NCBI GenBank assembly: GCA_028284565.1
Contig: JANQRM010000269.1
Span: 1-23,231 of the forward strand
Origin: Anaerolineae bacterium
GTDB lineage: Bacteria; Chloroflexota; Anaerolineae; Aggregatilineales; Phototrophicaceae
Direction of reading: 5' to 3'
Length of the DNA: 23,231 bases
Shown: positions 7,435-14,855 of the stretch, one piece after another
Numbering within the stretch: position 1 is the first letter of the stretch
Layout: every line of letters starts with the position of its first letter
Notes under the pieces: generated by a model
The model's input: the letters and a program-made list of their open reading frames with translations, nothing else
Database searches by the model: none
What the model was told of the DNA's origin: nothing
Position numbers and translations under genes: made by a program

Positions 7435-8331
7435 ATGACCATCAACCAGCGAGCAAAGGACTTTGATTTGTCAACCGAAACCCAACCTACCATTGGCATC
7501 CTCCATCCGGGCATGATGGGCATTTCTGTCGCGGCGACGATACAAAACAGTGGCTACACGGTCATCTGGGCATCTGAAGGGCGCAGTATTCAAACCCGCG
7601 CACGTGCGGATGAACACCAACTCGTCGATGTCAAAACGCTATCCGCTTTATGCCAACAAGCGCAGGTGATTGTAAGTGTCTGTCCCCCTCATGCGTCCGA
7701 AGCCCTTGCTGAATCCGTCATTGCAGAGAGCTATCAGGGCATTTATATCGACGCGAATGCTATCGCGCCCAAAAAAGCACAACGCATCGGGGACAAGCTC
7801 ACATCGGCTGGTATCACCTGTGTCGATGGCGGCATTATCGGGGGTCCAGCATGGGAAGCCGGACGCACATGGCTCTATCTCTCTGGCGAACAGGCGGAAC
7901 GTGTCTTGCCCTACTTCGCATCCGGTCCGCTTGAAACAGAAGCCATCGGGACAGACATTGGACAAGCATCGGCATTAAAAATGTGCTTCGCCGCCAATAC
8001 CAAAGGGACAACCGCTTTATTGGTCGCCATCTTGGGTGTATCGGAACAACTCGGTGTGCGGGAAGCCCTCGAAAAGCAATGGACACGCTATGATGACGAG
8101 ATGGCAGAACGAACCCAGCAACGCGCGCGTCGAGTAACCGCTAAAGCATGGCGTTTCGCAGGTGAAATGACTGAAATTGCCGAAACCTTTGCGTCGGTGG
8201 ATTTACCCGATGGTTTTCATCTCGCGGCACGGGATATTTATGAACGGCTGGCTGGCTTCAAAGACCGTCCCGAAGTCCCCGAATTGGATGAGGTGCTGGA
8301 TAGTTTAAGGTCAAGCGATGACCGCGATTGA
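7435..8331 (+). CDS. NAD(P)-dependent oxidoreductase, 6-phosphogluconate/3-hydroxyisobutyrate dehydrogenase type with DUF1932 C-terminus
   Basis: This encodes 298 residues from an ATG; a GTG at 7405 would add ten residues and cannot be excluded. The Rossmann motif appears as GILHPGMMG (21-29). The substrate-binding strand is DGGIIGGPAW (131-140), and LKMCFAANTKG holds the probable catalytic lysine K182. The helical C-terminal part resembles DUF1932, found in a subgroup of beta-hydroxyacid dehydrogenases. The expected reaction is NAD(P)-linked oxidation of a beta-hydroxy acid or reduction of the matching semialdehyde; the substrate is unknown. Its end overlaps the next gene by 14 bases, so translation is coupled. 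Confidence 0.82.
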   Translation: MTINQRAKDFDLSTETQPTIGILHPGMMGISVAATIQNSGYTVIWASEGRSIQTRARADEHQLVDVKTLSALCQQAQVIVSVCPPHASEALAESVIAESYQGIYIDANAIAPKKAQRIGDKLTSAGITCVDGGIIGGPAWEAGRTWLYLSGEQAERVLPYFASGPLETEAIGTDIGQASALKMCFAANTKGTTALLVAILGVSEQLGVREALEKQWTRYDDEMAERTQQRARRVTAKAWRFAGEMTEIAETFASVDLPDGFHLAARDIYERLAGFKDRPEVPELDEVLDSLRSSDDRD

Positions 8332-8953
8332 CGACTTCATTCAACAACTGGCACAAGCCGAGACCGCCGCTGATGCCTACAACGAATATGCCGACATCAG
8401 TGCGAACAACGCCATCCGACGTGCCAATCTCAAACGCTACTTGGAGACAATGACTCAACGCCAACCCAAGTCTCTCCTCGTCATGGAAGCACCGGGCTAT
8501 CGGGGATGTCGGCTGACAGGAGTCCCTGTAACCAGTCGCAAAATCCTACTCGAAGGACTACCCGAACTCGATCTATTTGGCGAAGCAAAGGGCTATGGAC
8601 GCACGGATGATGTTGGATTTGAGCGAGTCTATGGTGAACAAAGCGCGACCATCGTTTGGGGGACATTATCCCAACTCAAGGTCATCCCCCTCATCTGGAA
8701 CACCTTCCCATTCCACCCCCACAAGCCCGACCAACCCCTGACGAATCGCCGTCCACGCAAGCCAGAGACCCAACTCGGCGCGTCCTTCTTAACCATGCTG
8801 ATGGACATCTTCCAGCCGAAACAAATCATCGCCATCGGCAACGTCGCCCACGATACCTTAACGAGCATGGACATCACCTGTGAAAAAGTCCGTCACCCCG
8901 CACAAGGTGGCAAAAATGATTTTGTGAGGGGTATCAATAAGCTATTGAAATAA
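8318..8953 (+). CDS. Uracil-DNA glycosylase superfamily protein
   Basis: This encodes 211 residues. Motif 1 is MEAPGYRGC (56-64), corresponding to the GEAPG/G-x-x-G water-activating loop. WNTFPFHPH (128-136) lies where the family has its conserved Trp-Asn region, IIAIGNVAHDTL (170-181) is the typical 'vvalGn.A...L' strand, and VRHPAQGG (191-198) is motif 2, where H193-P194 replaces HPS. Together they point to a DNA base-excision glycosylase, or a related protein, that removes uracil or damaged bases. The exact subfamily (family 4, 5, SMUG or an uncharacterised one) cannot be assigned. There is no obvious four-cysteine iron-sulphur cluster, which argues against families 4 and 5. It overlaps the upstream oxidoreductase by 14 bases. 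Confidence 0.78.
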   Translation: MTAIDDFIQQLAQAETAADAYNEYADISANNAIRRANLKRYLETMTQRQPKSLLVMEAPGYRGCRLTGVPVTSRKILLEGLPELDLFGEAKGYGRTDDVGFERVYGEQSATIVWGTLSQLKVIPLIWNTFPFHPHKPDQPLTNRRPRKPETQLGASFLTMLMDIFQPKQIIAIGNVAHDTLTSMDITCEKVRHPAQGGKNDFVRGINKLLK

Positions 8954-8982
8954 CTTGAATTACAGATAACAAAACACAATTG

Positions 8983-9010
8983 GTAAGGGCGTACAGCTGT
9001 ATGCCCCTAC
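8983..9010. repeat. Dispersed palindromic repeat, copy 2
   Basis: A 28-base near-perfect palindrome with left arm GTAAGGGCGTA, core CAGCTG and right arm TATGCCCCTAC. The G-T positions suggest RNA pairing is kept where DNA symmetry is lost. It lies in the 135-base gap between two convergent genes. The rest of that gap (about 9050-9085) is a low-complexity A+T-rich run with degenerate AACTAAT/ACCAATA units. Confidence 0.75.
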
Positions 9011-9088
9011 AACGAATCATTTTATAGAATAGAATCTACTGACAAACTCACCAAACTAATTACCAATAACTAAAAACTAATCACTCCC

Positions 9089-9901
9089 TCACACATCATC
9101 CCGAATCCCCGACTCATAATCATACCCCGCCTGATTCAAGGGCTTTATCACATCCAAATCAAGGGGGTTTAAGTCAGGATGAATCTGGGTGAAGTCATCT
9201 TGAGGAGCATAACCTAGCAATTCGCGCGTGTCCGAAATATCCAAACGCTTGAAGAGATTCTCACTCAGCCCATGCACAATGGCATATTGCACATCCTCCA
9301 CATCAACGCACTTCTGCAAGAGCTGAACCGTATCCCGTTGAGAGATGAATTGCGTCGTGTACCTCAAGCTGGCTATGCGCTCTGGTGAATCATCTTCCAG
9401 ATACCAACCAATCCGCACCGCAATCACCGACAATCCCTCTTGGTCAGCCAGATAACTGCCGAGTGCTTCTCCAAAGGCTTTCGAGACACCATACAAATCG
9501 CCCGGCTTGATGGGATCATCTATCTTGGCTTGAACGTCGATGGGATAGCCCGACATTACATGAATCGATGAGGCAAACACCACCCGTCGACACCCCACCG
9601 ACTTCGCCGCGACCATCAGGTTATATGTGCCAATGATGTTATTATTGAGCAAATCCGCCCATGCCGTGTTTGGATTTGGATTGCCAGCCAGATGTACGAC
9701 GGTATCCATCCCCGCACAGACTTCCTTTAAGCGAGATAAATCCCCCAATTCCGCCTCAACTACTTCACCATAAAGACGAATGGTCTCTGCTTGTGGGTCA
9801 TTGGGTAGCACCATCAGGCGCAACTTATATTGTTGATGACTTGCTTGGGCAAATGCCGACCCAATTCGCCCCGCCGCCGCCGTAACCAACACGCGCTTCA
9901 T
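9089..9901 (-). CDS. NAD-dependent epimerase/dehydratase (extended SDR family)
   Basis: This encodes 270 residues. The nucleotide-binding loop is VTAAAGRIG (6-14), a TGxxGxxG variant. DTVVHLAGNPNP (66-77) is the family's conserved NAD-pocket strand, S111-S112 supply the catalytic serine, and Y137-x-x-x-K141 is the catalytic pair. The short length, the SSIHV and the LYGVSKAFGE segment are reminiscent of uronate dehydrogenases and similar small sugar-acting enzymes; the substrate is not determinable. It is the last gene of a three-gene minus-strand unit, 12 bases after the App1-like gene. No signal peptide is present. Confidence 0.85.
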   Translation of the reverse strand: MKRVLVTAAAGRIGSAFAQASHQQYKLRLMVLPNDPQAETIRLYGEVVEAELGDLSRLKEVCAGMDTVVHLAGNPNPNTAWADLLNNNIIGTYNLMVAAKSVGCRRVVFASSIHVMSGYPIDVQAKIDDPIKPGDLYGVSKAFGEALGSYLADQEGLSVIAVRIGWYLEDDSPERIASLRYTTQFISQRDTVQLLQKCVDVEDVQYAIVHGLSENLFKRLDISDTRELLGYAPQDDFTQIHPDLNPLDLDVIKPLNQAGYDYESGIRDDV

Positions 9902-9913
9902 ATCAACGCACTC

Positions 9914-11056
9914 TCAATCACCCAAAGCATCTATTGGAGCTTCGTCATCCTGATTCCGTTCAGCAAGAACCGCCTCCAATGCGGATTCGGGAATATAGCC
10001 CTGTTCAACCGCATGTTGCGCGGCGACAAACGTATCCGGCACAAATAGGATGTCCACCTCAGCCTCGTTGCCTCGTTGTGTGAACAACTCCAGCTCTTTT
10101 GGTACAATCCCCTTCACATCCTGAATATAAATTGTCGAGATTCGCTTCGGAAACTTGAACGCAATATCGAGATAAATATCAGGGTCATGCTCCGTACTAT
10201 CCCCAATCAAGATGAAAGTCAACTCTGGATAGGTCGTCAGCAACTCCGTGATACGCGCCTTCTTATGCTCACTCCCGCCGGATGTAAACAGATAATTGTC
10301 AGAAAATCCCCAATCCGTCAGAAACAACGGACTCAGCGGAATCCCCCGTACTTGAAAGAAATCCATCAGCAAATCATACAAATTCCACGGGCTATTCGAG
10401 ACATAAAAGATGGGATTGTGTGTCACTGTTGTACCCTGTTGCAATGCCTCATAAAACTTCGCCACACCAGAAAAGGGCAAGCGCGTATTCGCATTATTCA
10501 AAAACGCCGTGTGCGCCATTTTGATTAAATTCCCCACATGCGATTGCAACACAGTGTCATCCAAATCACTGATGATACCGTACTCCGCAGTTGTTGGTGG
10601 CACAAGGACTTGACCTATTGCAGTAATGGGATGGTCGCGTTGGGGTACAAGCAATTCGTAGTGTACCGTCTGCCATCCTGATATGGACTCAGCCAGTGGA
10701 GACTTCAGTGGCAACTGCGCGGTGAAATAGCCTTCTTCATTTGCTTGGATAATTTGCTCGGTATCCTGAAACGTGACTTTAATCCGAGCATGAGGCACTT
10801 CGTCACTGTCAAATCGGCGGTACATATCCACCAGATTATCCCAGACGCTATCGTTATCCTCCGCACCCAGATTCTCGACCTTCTCCAGCACCCGTCCTCG
10901 CAGAGTGAACACCTGATGATTGCCATAACTGCGATAGGGCAAAATCTGAATCGGGTCATCCCCATCGAGCAGGTTCGTCAGCCGATACTTGAGCGAATCG
11001 AAATGCCCTTCGACATCACTGACCACACCCGCCAGTATCGTTTTCCACGATGTCAT
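9914..11056 (-). CDS. App1-like phosphatase (DUF2183, HAD-type DxDxT catalytic domain)
   Basis: This encodes 380 residues. The N-terminal half (1-150) is an all-beta-looking accessory region. The C-terminal half has the HAD-like phosphatase motifs of yeast App1: D164-L-D166-D-T in IISDLDDTVL, S220 in YVSNSPWNLYDLL, a lysine in EHKKARI (264-269), and D286 with D291 in ILIGDSTEHDPDIY. App1 of yeast dephosphorylates phosphatidic acid. Bacterial homologues are uncharacterised, so the lipid substrate is inference. The start overlaps the stop of the upstream C-N hydrolase by four bases (ATGA). No transmembrane segment is seen, so it is cytoplasmic or peripheral. Confidence 0.88.
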   Translation of the reverse strand: MTSWKTILAGVVSDVEGHFDSLKYRLTNLLDGDDPIQILPYRSYGNHQVFTLRGRVLEKVENLGAEDNDSVWDNLVDMYRRFDSDEVPHARIKVTFQDTEQIIQANEEGYFTAQLPLKSPLAESISGWQTVHYELLVPQRDHPITAIGQVLVPPTTAEYGIISDLDDTVLQSHVGNLIKMAHTAFLNNANTRLPFSGVAKFYEALQQGTTVTHNPIFYVSNSPWNLYDLLMDFFQVRGIPLSPLFLTDWGFSDNYLFTSGGSEHKKARITELLTTYPELTFILIGDSTEHDPDIYLDIAFKFPKRISTIYIQDVKGIVPKELELFTQRGNEAEVDILFVPDTFVAAQHAVEQGYIPESALEAVLAERNQDDEAPIDALGD

Positions 11057-11910
11057 GATAGATTTTCGTCTAAGATGCGTCGCAATTCCCTTTGCACCAA
11101 ACCCGGACGCTCATCCCGCAACAAGGGCAAACGTGCGCGTGTCCGATGTAGCTGATTCAAATCTATCACCTGTGTTAGCAGGGCTTCTTCAAAGTAATGC
11201 CCATGTGTCAAGAACTCACCATCCGGGTCCACCACGGACGAACCACCCCAGAAGCTCTTGCCATCCTCATAGCCCACCCGATTGCAATGCACCACATACG
11301 ACGTGAACATGCTCCCATAGGCTTGATTGACCAATTCCACCCACTTCGAGACGGTCAACTTGTCATCGCTCGTCAACCCGCGTGAGGGACTTGAACTATT
11401 CAGAATCAGCAAATCCGCACCATCCATCCACAACAGATAGGCAGGCGACATATGCCAGAAGTCCTCGCAAATCAACATCCCAAAGCGTCCATACCGTGTA
11501 TCAAACGCCCGCACCGTATGCCCACGCGCAAAATAGCGCATCTCATCGAACATCGCATAGGTCGGTAGATACAGCTTATGGTGAATATGCACCACTTCCC
11601 CCTGCGAGAGATAAGCATTCGCAATATAAAACCGCTTGCGATTGTCCTCATGCACAAAGCCCACCACCATATCCAAATGCCGACTCGCCGAGAGCAACTG
11701 CTTAAATACAGGGTCGGACTCATCCGCTTTCATCGACACTTCCGGCACAAGGTCTTGCACCTGATACCCCGTCATCGACAGTTCAGGGAACACCAAGACC
11801 TGCACATTCATCTCACGCGCTTCGTCAATGACTTGCAAATGCTTCTCTAAATTGGTGTTCAGGTCAGCGAGTTTGGGGTATATCTGTGCCATGCCAACAG
11901 TCAGGTGCAT
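11053..11910 (-). CDS. Carbon-nitrogen hydrolase (nitrilase superfamily)
   Basis: This encodes 285 residues. The catalytic Glu-Lys-Cys triad is complete: E43 in FPELSMTGY, K112 in HHKLYLPTYAMFDE, and C148 in GMLICEDFWH. E123 is the usual second glutamate. The sequence resembles the amidase domains of NAD synthetases and N-carbamoylputrescine amidases, so it should hydrolyse an amide, but the substrate is unknown. The ATG at 11910 has a perfect AAAGGAG eight bases upstream; a TTG at 11943 would lengthen it without support. It is the first gene of a three-gene unit with the App1-like phosphatase and the epimerase. Confidence 0.9.
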   Translation of the reverse strand: MHLTVGMAQIYPKLADLNTNLEKHLQVIDEAREMNVQVLVFPELSMTGYQVQDLVPEVSMKADESDPVFKQLLSASRHLDMVVGFVHEDNRKRFYIANAYLSQGEVVHIHHKLYLPTYAMFDEMRYFARGHTVRAFDTRYGRFGMLICEDFWHMSPAYLLWMDGADLLILNSSSPSRGLTSDDKLTVSKWVELVNQAYGSMFTSYVVHCNRVGYEDGKSFWGGSSVVDPDGEFLTHGHYFEEALLTQVIDLNQLHRTRARLPLLRDERPGLVQRELRRILDENLS

Positions 11911-11918
11911 GGGGGCTA

Positions 11919-11925
11919 CTCCTTT
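11919..11925 (-). promoter_or_regulatory. Strong ribosome binding site of the C-N hydrolase
   Basis: AAAGGAG on the minus strand ends eight bases before the ATG at 11910. It is the best Shine-Dalgarno sequence noticed in the window and it decides the start. Confidence 0.75.
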
Positions 11926-12015
11926 GGGAGACAAGACCAGCAATCATGGGCGTTATGATACCACATCTTCAGTCCAGCAATGGCATGTGTGACAATCCAT
12001 TGAAATAGCGGATTT

Positions 12016-12447
12016 CTATGAAGACAAATCAGACCTTATCACTGCTCCCAATTGACGGAGTAAATCATAAATATCAGGACCACCCCATTGCTCCACAAAT
12101 TTCCCATTCTCAATCCGAATCACATCCAATAGGCTAAACTCTACCTGTTTGCCAGTGGGCGCAAGCCCCAACAATTCGCCTTGATGCGTCCCGCGCATGG
12201 TTGAACGAAAGGCAATGCGGTCATCTTCAGCAATCATCTCTTCAACTGTTATCCTTACATCGGGGAACGCCTGCCGAAAGCCAATCAACAACGCCTTCTG
12301 TTCGTCACGAGTTAGCGGTGGACTCGTCGGTGAACGATGTCGTCGATAGTTGGGCGCGAGGAAATCATCAATCGCCTCTGGATTTTCATTGTCCCAGACA
12401 GCTTCAATATAGCGTTGCAACAGGTCTTTATTGCTGTCAACAGACAT
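12016..12447 (-). CDS. SnoaL-like / ester cyclase family protein
   Basis: This encodes 143 residues from MSVDSNKDLLQRYIEAVW. The landmarks are AIDDFLAPNYRRH, FRQAFPDVRITVEEMIAEDD, the STMRGTHQGELLGLAPTGK segment, and IRIENGKFVEQWGGPDIYDL, all typical of the NTF2-like SnoaL ester cyclase group. Known SnoaL closes an aromatic polyketide ring. Most stand-alone relatives like this one have no known substrate, and no polyketide genes are nearby. The frame stays open for 53 codons upstream to 12606, but that part does not resemble the family. The Shine-Dalgarno sequence is weak (GAGAAG). Confidence 0.85.
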   Translation of the reverse strand: MSVDSNKDLLQRYIEAVWDNENPEAIDDFLAPNYRRHRSPTSPPLTRDEQKALLIGFRQAFPDVRITVEEMIAEDDRIAFRSTMRGTHQGELLGLAPTGKQVEFSLLDVIRIENGKFVEQWGGPDIYDLLRQLGAVIRSDLSS

Positions 12448-12469
12448 CAGGCACTTCTCAGCGAAGGGC

Positions 12470-12724
12470 TTATTGAGCAGGATTGTGATTCCAGCTACCT
12501 TTGAATAATTGCTCATATGCGAGAATCCATGGCGGACGTAAAAAGCCCAAGGCCCGCACATCCTGAAACCAGAATCCAAAAAGAGAATGACGTGAAAATG
12601 TTCCACCGCCCATCACCTTACACAGCCGATTCATGACGGACTCGGACAATTCGGCAATCGCAGTTTTACCCAGCAAGGTGTCTTGCAACACCGTGGCACG
12701 ATCTTGCTCCAAAGCTGTCAACAT
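12470..12724 (-). CDS. Small open frame, unrecognised, possibly a remnant
   Basis: This frame of 84 codons runs from the ATG at 12724. The first 45 or so read like real protein: MLTALEQDRATVLQDTLLGK, then TAIAELSESVMNRLCKVMGG. The rest, rich in F and W, does not. It fills part of a 509-base gap between the SnoaL-like gene and merR. The N-terminal half is helical and ends in GGG, as peptide leader sequences do, but no maturation or export gene is near. A truncated gene or chance is equally possible. I see no Shine-Dalgarno sequence. In the rest of the gap (12725-12956) I see no gene. Confidence 0.22.
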   Translation of the reverse strand: MLTALEQDRATVLQDTLLGKTAIAELSESVMNRLCKVMGGGTFSRHSLFGFWFQDVRALGFLRPPWILAYEQLFKGSWNHNPAQ

Positions 12725-12956
12725 GCCCACATAAGTTTGCTGGATTTACCAGTATTCCATGTCAATCCGTGTCCACTCGACTTCTTCGCAGGAAAAGGAT
12801 TGTCACCTTCTCCTTCATCAATGTAACGTAGTTTGGAGCTATTGACATTGAAATACTTAGATTCAAAGAGCAAATCACTGGAATTTGGTTTTGCTGTCTT
12901 TTCGTATTCTCCTTGTGACTTTTTGTGTCATCCTGCGTATTCAAGGTCACATTGAC

Positions 12957-13817
12957 TTAGATCAGTTTGGGAAGAGTGCCTGCGATAGGTCTAACAGGAT
13001 ATTGGATTTCTGTAACCATCTTGTCCATATTTCCAACCTCATATAGTACGAATAGCTCACGCACATGACCCTCAATTTGATATGAATTGCTTTCCATCCA
13101 GCGCGCGAGTGCGCCATAAGTTCCATGACCAAGTTGGGGATCACCGACCCTTGTAATTGTCAGCATATGTTCAACAGCAGGTAATTCTTCGATTTTAAGA
13201 TGACTGCCTCCCCCCAATTGAATCGAAACAGCCTCATCAAAATCATCAGCAACTTGGAATCCGAGTTGCAAATCAATGTCACCTTCAAAAAAACCACGTG
13301 AATGGAGTATTGCAGTAAAGTATCCGAGAGATTTTTTGCTCATTGCCTCAGGAAGAAGGTGATGCAATGCACCGATAGTTTGTCGCGCATCGTCAATATT
13401 GTCATAGATATCACGTGTTGCAAGATATTTTGTTGCAGGAACTGTCTTAAGCACGATGTCGTACTCATCTAATTGCCCCTCCGTGTCAATCTGATCAATT
13501 CGCGATTCTATGTACCGGATACGAGACAATTCTTCGTAGACAAGCTGTTCAATTTGGGTCTTCTTCATATATAACATGCCGCGCAACTCTTCTGAGGATA
13601 TGTCTTCATCTAGTGCGCGCCCAATTTGTTTTAGGGTTAATCCGAGTTCTTTTAACGCTAAGATTCGATTCAAACGCGGTAGCTGAGTTGCGCTGTAATA
13701 TCGATAACCTGTAAAGGGATCAACCTTTTGTGGAGTCAACAATCCCATTCGATCATATCGCCTCAGTTGGGCAGTAGAGACCTGTCCAATTCTTGCAAAT
13801 TCACCTATTTGAAACAT
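12957..13817 (-). CDS. MerR-family transcriptional regulator with GyrI-like effector-binding domain
   Basis: This encodes 286 residues. The N-terminal 70 residues are a MerR winged helix-turn-helix: MFQIGEFARIGQVSTAQLRR, then YDRMGLL and the wing segment DPFTGYRYYSATQL. A coiled-coil dimerisation helix follows (about 75-115). The C-terminal part (about 125-286), with VPATKYLATRD and a closing IQYPVRPI, matches the GyrI-like small-molecule-binding domain of the BmrR/BltR group. The protein has no cysteine, so it is not a SoxR or metal sensor of the classical kind. The ATG at 13817 has GAGG five bases upstream and replaces a GTG at 13823. It lies 132 bases downstream of the monooxygenase-like gene and is probably cotranscribed from the MerR-type promoter at 14334-14364, implying autoregulation. 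Confidence 0.9.
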   Translation of the reverse strand: MFQIGEFARIGQVSTAQLRRYDRMGLLTPQKVDPFTGYRYYSATQLPRLNRILALKELGLTLKQIGRALDEDISSEELRGMLYMKKTQIEQLVYEELSRIRYIESRIDQIDTEGQLDEYDIVLKTVPATKYLATRDIYDNIDDARQTIGALHHLLPEAMSKKSLGYFTAILHSRGFFEGDIDLQLGFQVADDFDEAVSIQLGGGSHLKIEELPAVEHMLTITRVGDPQLGHGTYGALARWMESNSYQIEGHVRELFVLYEVGNMDKMVTEIQYPVRPIAGTLPKLI

Positions 13818-13862
13818 GGTCACCTCTCAAATTCATTTGCTTTAGAAGTTTAATTAAGATGA

Positions 13863-13911
13863 CCTCAAGTTCGAGAGATCTTATTGGCAATTCAACCTAA
13901 CGAACTTGAGG
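13863..13911. repeat. Inverted repeat between the monooxygenase-like and merR genes
   Basis: CCTCAAGTTCG at 13863-13873 is the exact reverse complement of CGAACTTGAGG at 13901-13911, with 27 bases between. As RNA it gives an 11-base-pair hairpin without a T-run. The half sites CCTCAAGTT and AACTTGAGG are those of the well-known SoxR box, but there they abut. The element may be a second regulator site or an intercistronic RNA hairpin that tunes merR expression. Confidence 0.6.
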
Positions 13912-13949
13912 AAAGCTTTCAAACTTCACCTAATTACGGGATTTCGCAG

Positions 13950-14258
13950 TCATTGTGCTATTGCAAATACGGTGTGTATTGTTGTTTGGAGGGGAGCCGC
14001 TAACAAGGGAGGAACACCCTTCAGGATAGGTCCAATATTGTTTTGGTGAAATGCAAGGGCATCCTCATTCGCGAAAATTGAGTCTACAAAAAATTGATTA
14101 GTAGTCTCGTCAAAGGAAGCACACCAGCTGATCGGTCCGCCTTCAGCCTTTCGTAAAGAAATTTGCTTTTCGCACTGTATTAACAACTCCCGAACCTCCT
14201 GAATCTTTTCGGGTTTCGGTGTCATAATTGCTTGGCGATGCTGAATTGTGTCGTTCAT
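13950..14258 (-). CDS. Putative quinol monooxygenase (ABM domain, YgiN-like)
   Basis: This encodes 102 residues, the right length for a single antibiotic-biosynthesis-monooxygenase (ABM) ferredoxin-like fold. The landmarks are an early PEKIQEVRELLIQC helix, WCASFDETTNQFFVDSIFAN, and ALAFHQNN near the end. This matches the pattern '..V..LL..l......EpGcl.y.......p..f.~~E.w.d..A...H', though the usual EpGc is replaced by EGGPISW. Relatives oxidise quinols or quinone-like compounds without a cofactor. AGGAG lies six bases before the ATG. It is the first gene behind a MerR-type promoter and shares its transcript with merR, so it is the likely target of that regulator. Confidence 0.8.
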   Translation of the reverse strand: MNDTIQHRQAIMTPKPEKIQEVRELLIQCEKQISLRKAEGGPISWCASFDETTNQFFVDSIFANEDALAFHQNNIGPILKGVPPLLAAPLQTTIHTVFAIAQ

Positions 14259-14333
14259 ATCGATCTCCTATTGGTAGATATTTTGAAGCTTCATGATAAG
14301 ACATTATTGCCTCTTATCGTGTACGATATGTTT

Positions 14334-14364
14334 ACTCTAAACCTTGATGCAGGGTTAAAGTCAA
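14334..14364 (-). promoter_or_regulatory. MerR-type promoter with 19-base spacer and operator dyad
   Basis: On the minus strand, TTGACT (plus-strand 14359-14364) and TAGAGT (14334-14339) are separated by exactly 19 bases, the over-long spacer characteristic of MerR-activated promoters. An imperfect dyad fills the spacer: CTTTAACCCT and AGGTTTAGAG, six bases apart (14335-14360), with 8 of 10 positions symmetrical. MerR proteins bind such dyads and untwist the DNA to realign the two hexamers. The predicted start lies about 70 bases before the monooxygenase ATG. A small hairpin (GATAAGA/TCTTATC, 14295-14318) lies in the leader. Confidence 0.72.
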
Positions 14365-14669
14365 GCGATATATTATTAGAGACGCGTAAAAATGTAGGCA
14401 GTATACAATCAACACTTTTGATACTCTGCAGTCTTATGTTCTTTTTTACAAGTTAATCATTGAGGTAAAAGATATTCCAAAATTTGCCCATAATCGACAA
14501 GACCCTTAATTTGATCACGTATATTTCAGCCACAGTTAACCGTTCACCAACCAAGTTTGAAATCGGTTAGAAAATGCATAGCCAGATGCATAACCAAATG
14601 CATCCCACTTTACCCTCATTTTGTGATAGGCTGATTAGGCGAGAGAAGGCGACTAAAACCAGAATGAGA
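14365..14669. other. Gene-poor stretch
   Basis: About 300 A+T-rich bases in which I can support no gene. It holds a TAACCG/CGGTTA inverted repeat (14537-14569) and the 12-base tandem repeat at 14574-14609. Short open frames here lack ribosome sites and any recognisable pattern. Confidence 0.5.
14574..14609 (+). repeat. Three 12-base tandem repeats (ATGCATARCCAR)
   Basis: ATGCAT recurs at 14574, 14586 and 14598 with a strict 12-base period; the units are ATGCATAGCCAG, ATGCATAACCAA and the diverged ATGCATCCCACT. Because 12 is a multiple of 3, a plus-strand frame reads MHSQMHNQMHP and stays open to a TAA beyond palindrome copy 3, but I see no ribosome site. Confidence 0.6.
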
Positions 14670-14699
14670 GTAAGGGCGTACAGAGTTGTATGCCCCTAC
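14670..14699. repeat. Dispersed palindromic repeat, copy 3
   Basis: Left arm GTAAGGGCGTA and right arm TATGCCCCTAC, with a core altered to CAGAGTTG and two bases longer than in copy 2. It lies 29 bases before the first of the two hairpin elements around the DUF6210-like gene. Confidence 0.7.
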
Positions 14700-14727
14700 A
14701 GATTAATGAGAAGATAAAATCGAAAAC

Positions 14728-14804
14728 AAACCCAATTCCAAACGATATGGCAACAAACGGCAACAACCGCCTGCTCACTTGCCGAAAAACAGTTGGCATT
14801 GCCG
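14728..14804. repeat. Hairpin element A, left of the DUF6210-like gene
   Basis: It contains CGGCAA (14758-14763), a 15-base loop and TTGCCG (14779-14784). Outside this, ATGGCAAC and GTTGGCAT can pair with one G-G mismatch. The flank (AAACCCAATTCCAAAC, then ATGGC) and the right side (GAAAAACA, then GTT and CAT) match element B at 15410-15478, so the two are homologous over about 70 bases. Confidence 0.6.
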
Positions 14805-14855
14805 GCAATAAAAACCGAAACCAACAATAGACAAATGACAAAGAAGCAGAGTCCA

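Noticed and set aside
11911..11943. TTG start for the C-N hydrolase
   Set aside because: A perfect AAAGGAG precedes the internal ATG, where the family homology begins.
12448..12606. N-terminal extension of the SnoaL-like protein
   Set aside because: The 53 extra residues have no family similarity and overlap another frame; the start MSVDSNK fits the family.
12957..13817. SoxR, because SoxR-box-like half sites lie just upstream
   Set aside because: The protein has no cysteines for an iron-sulphur cluster and carries a GyrI-like effector domain.
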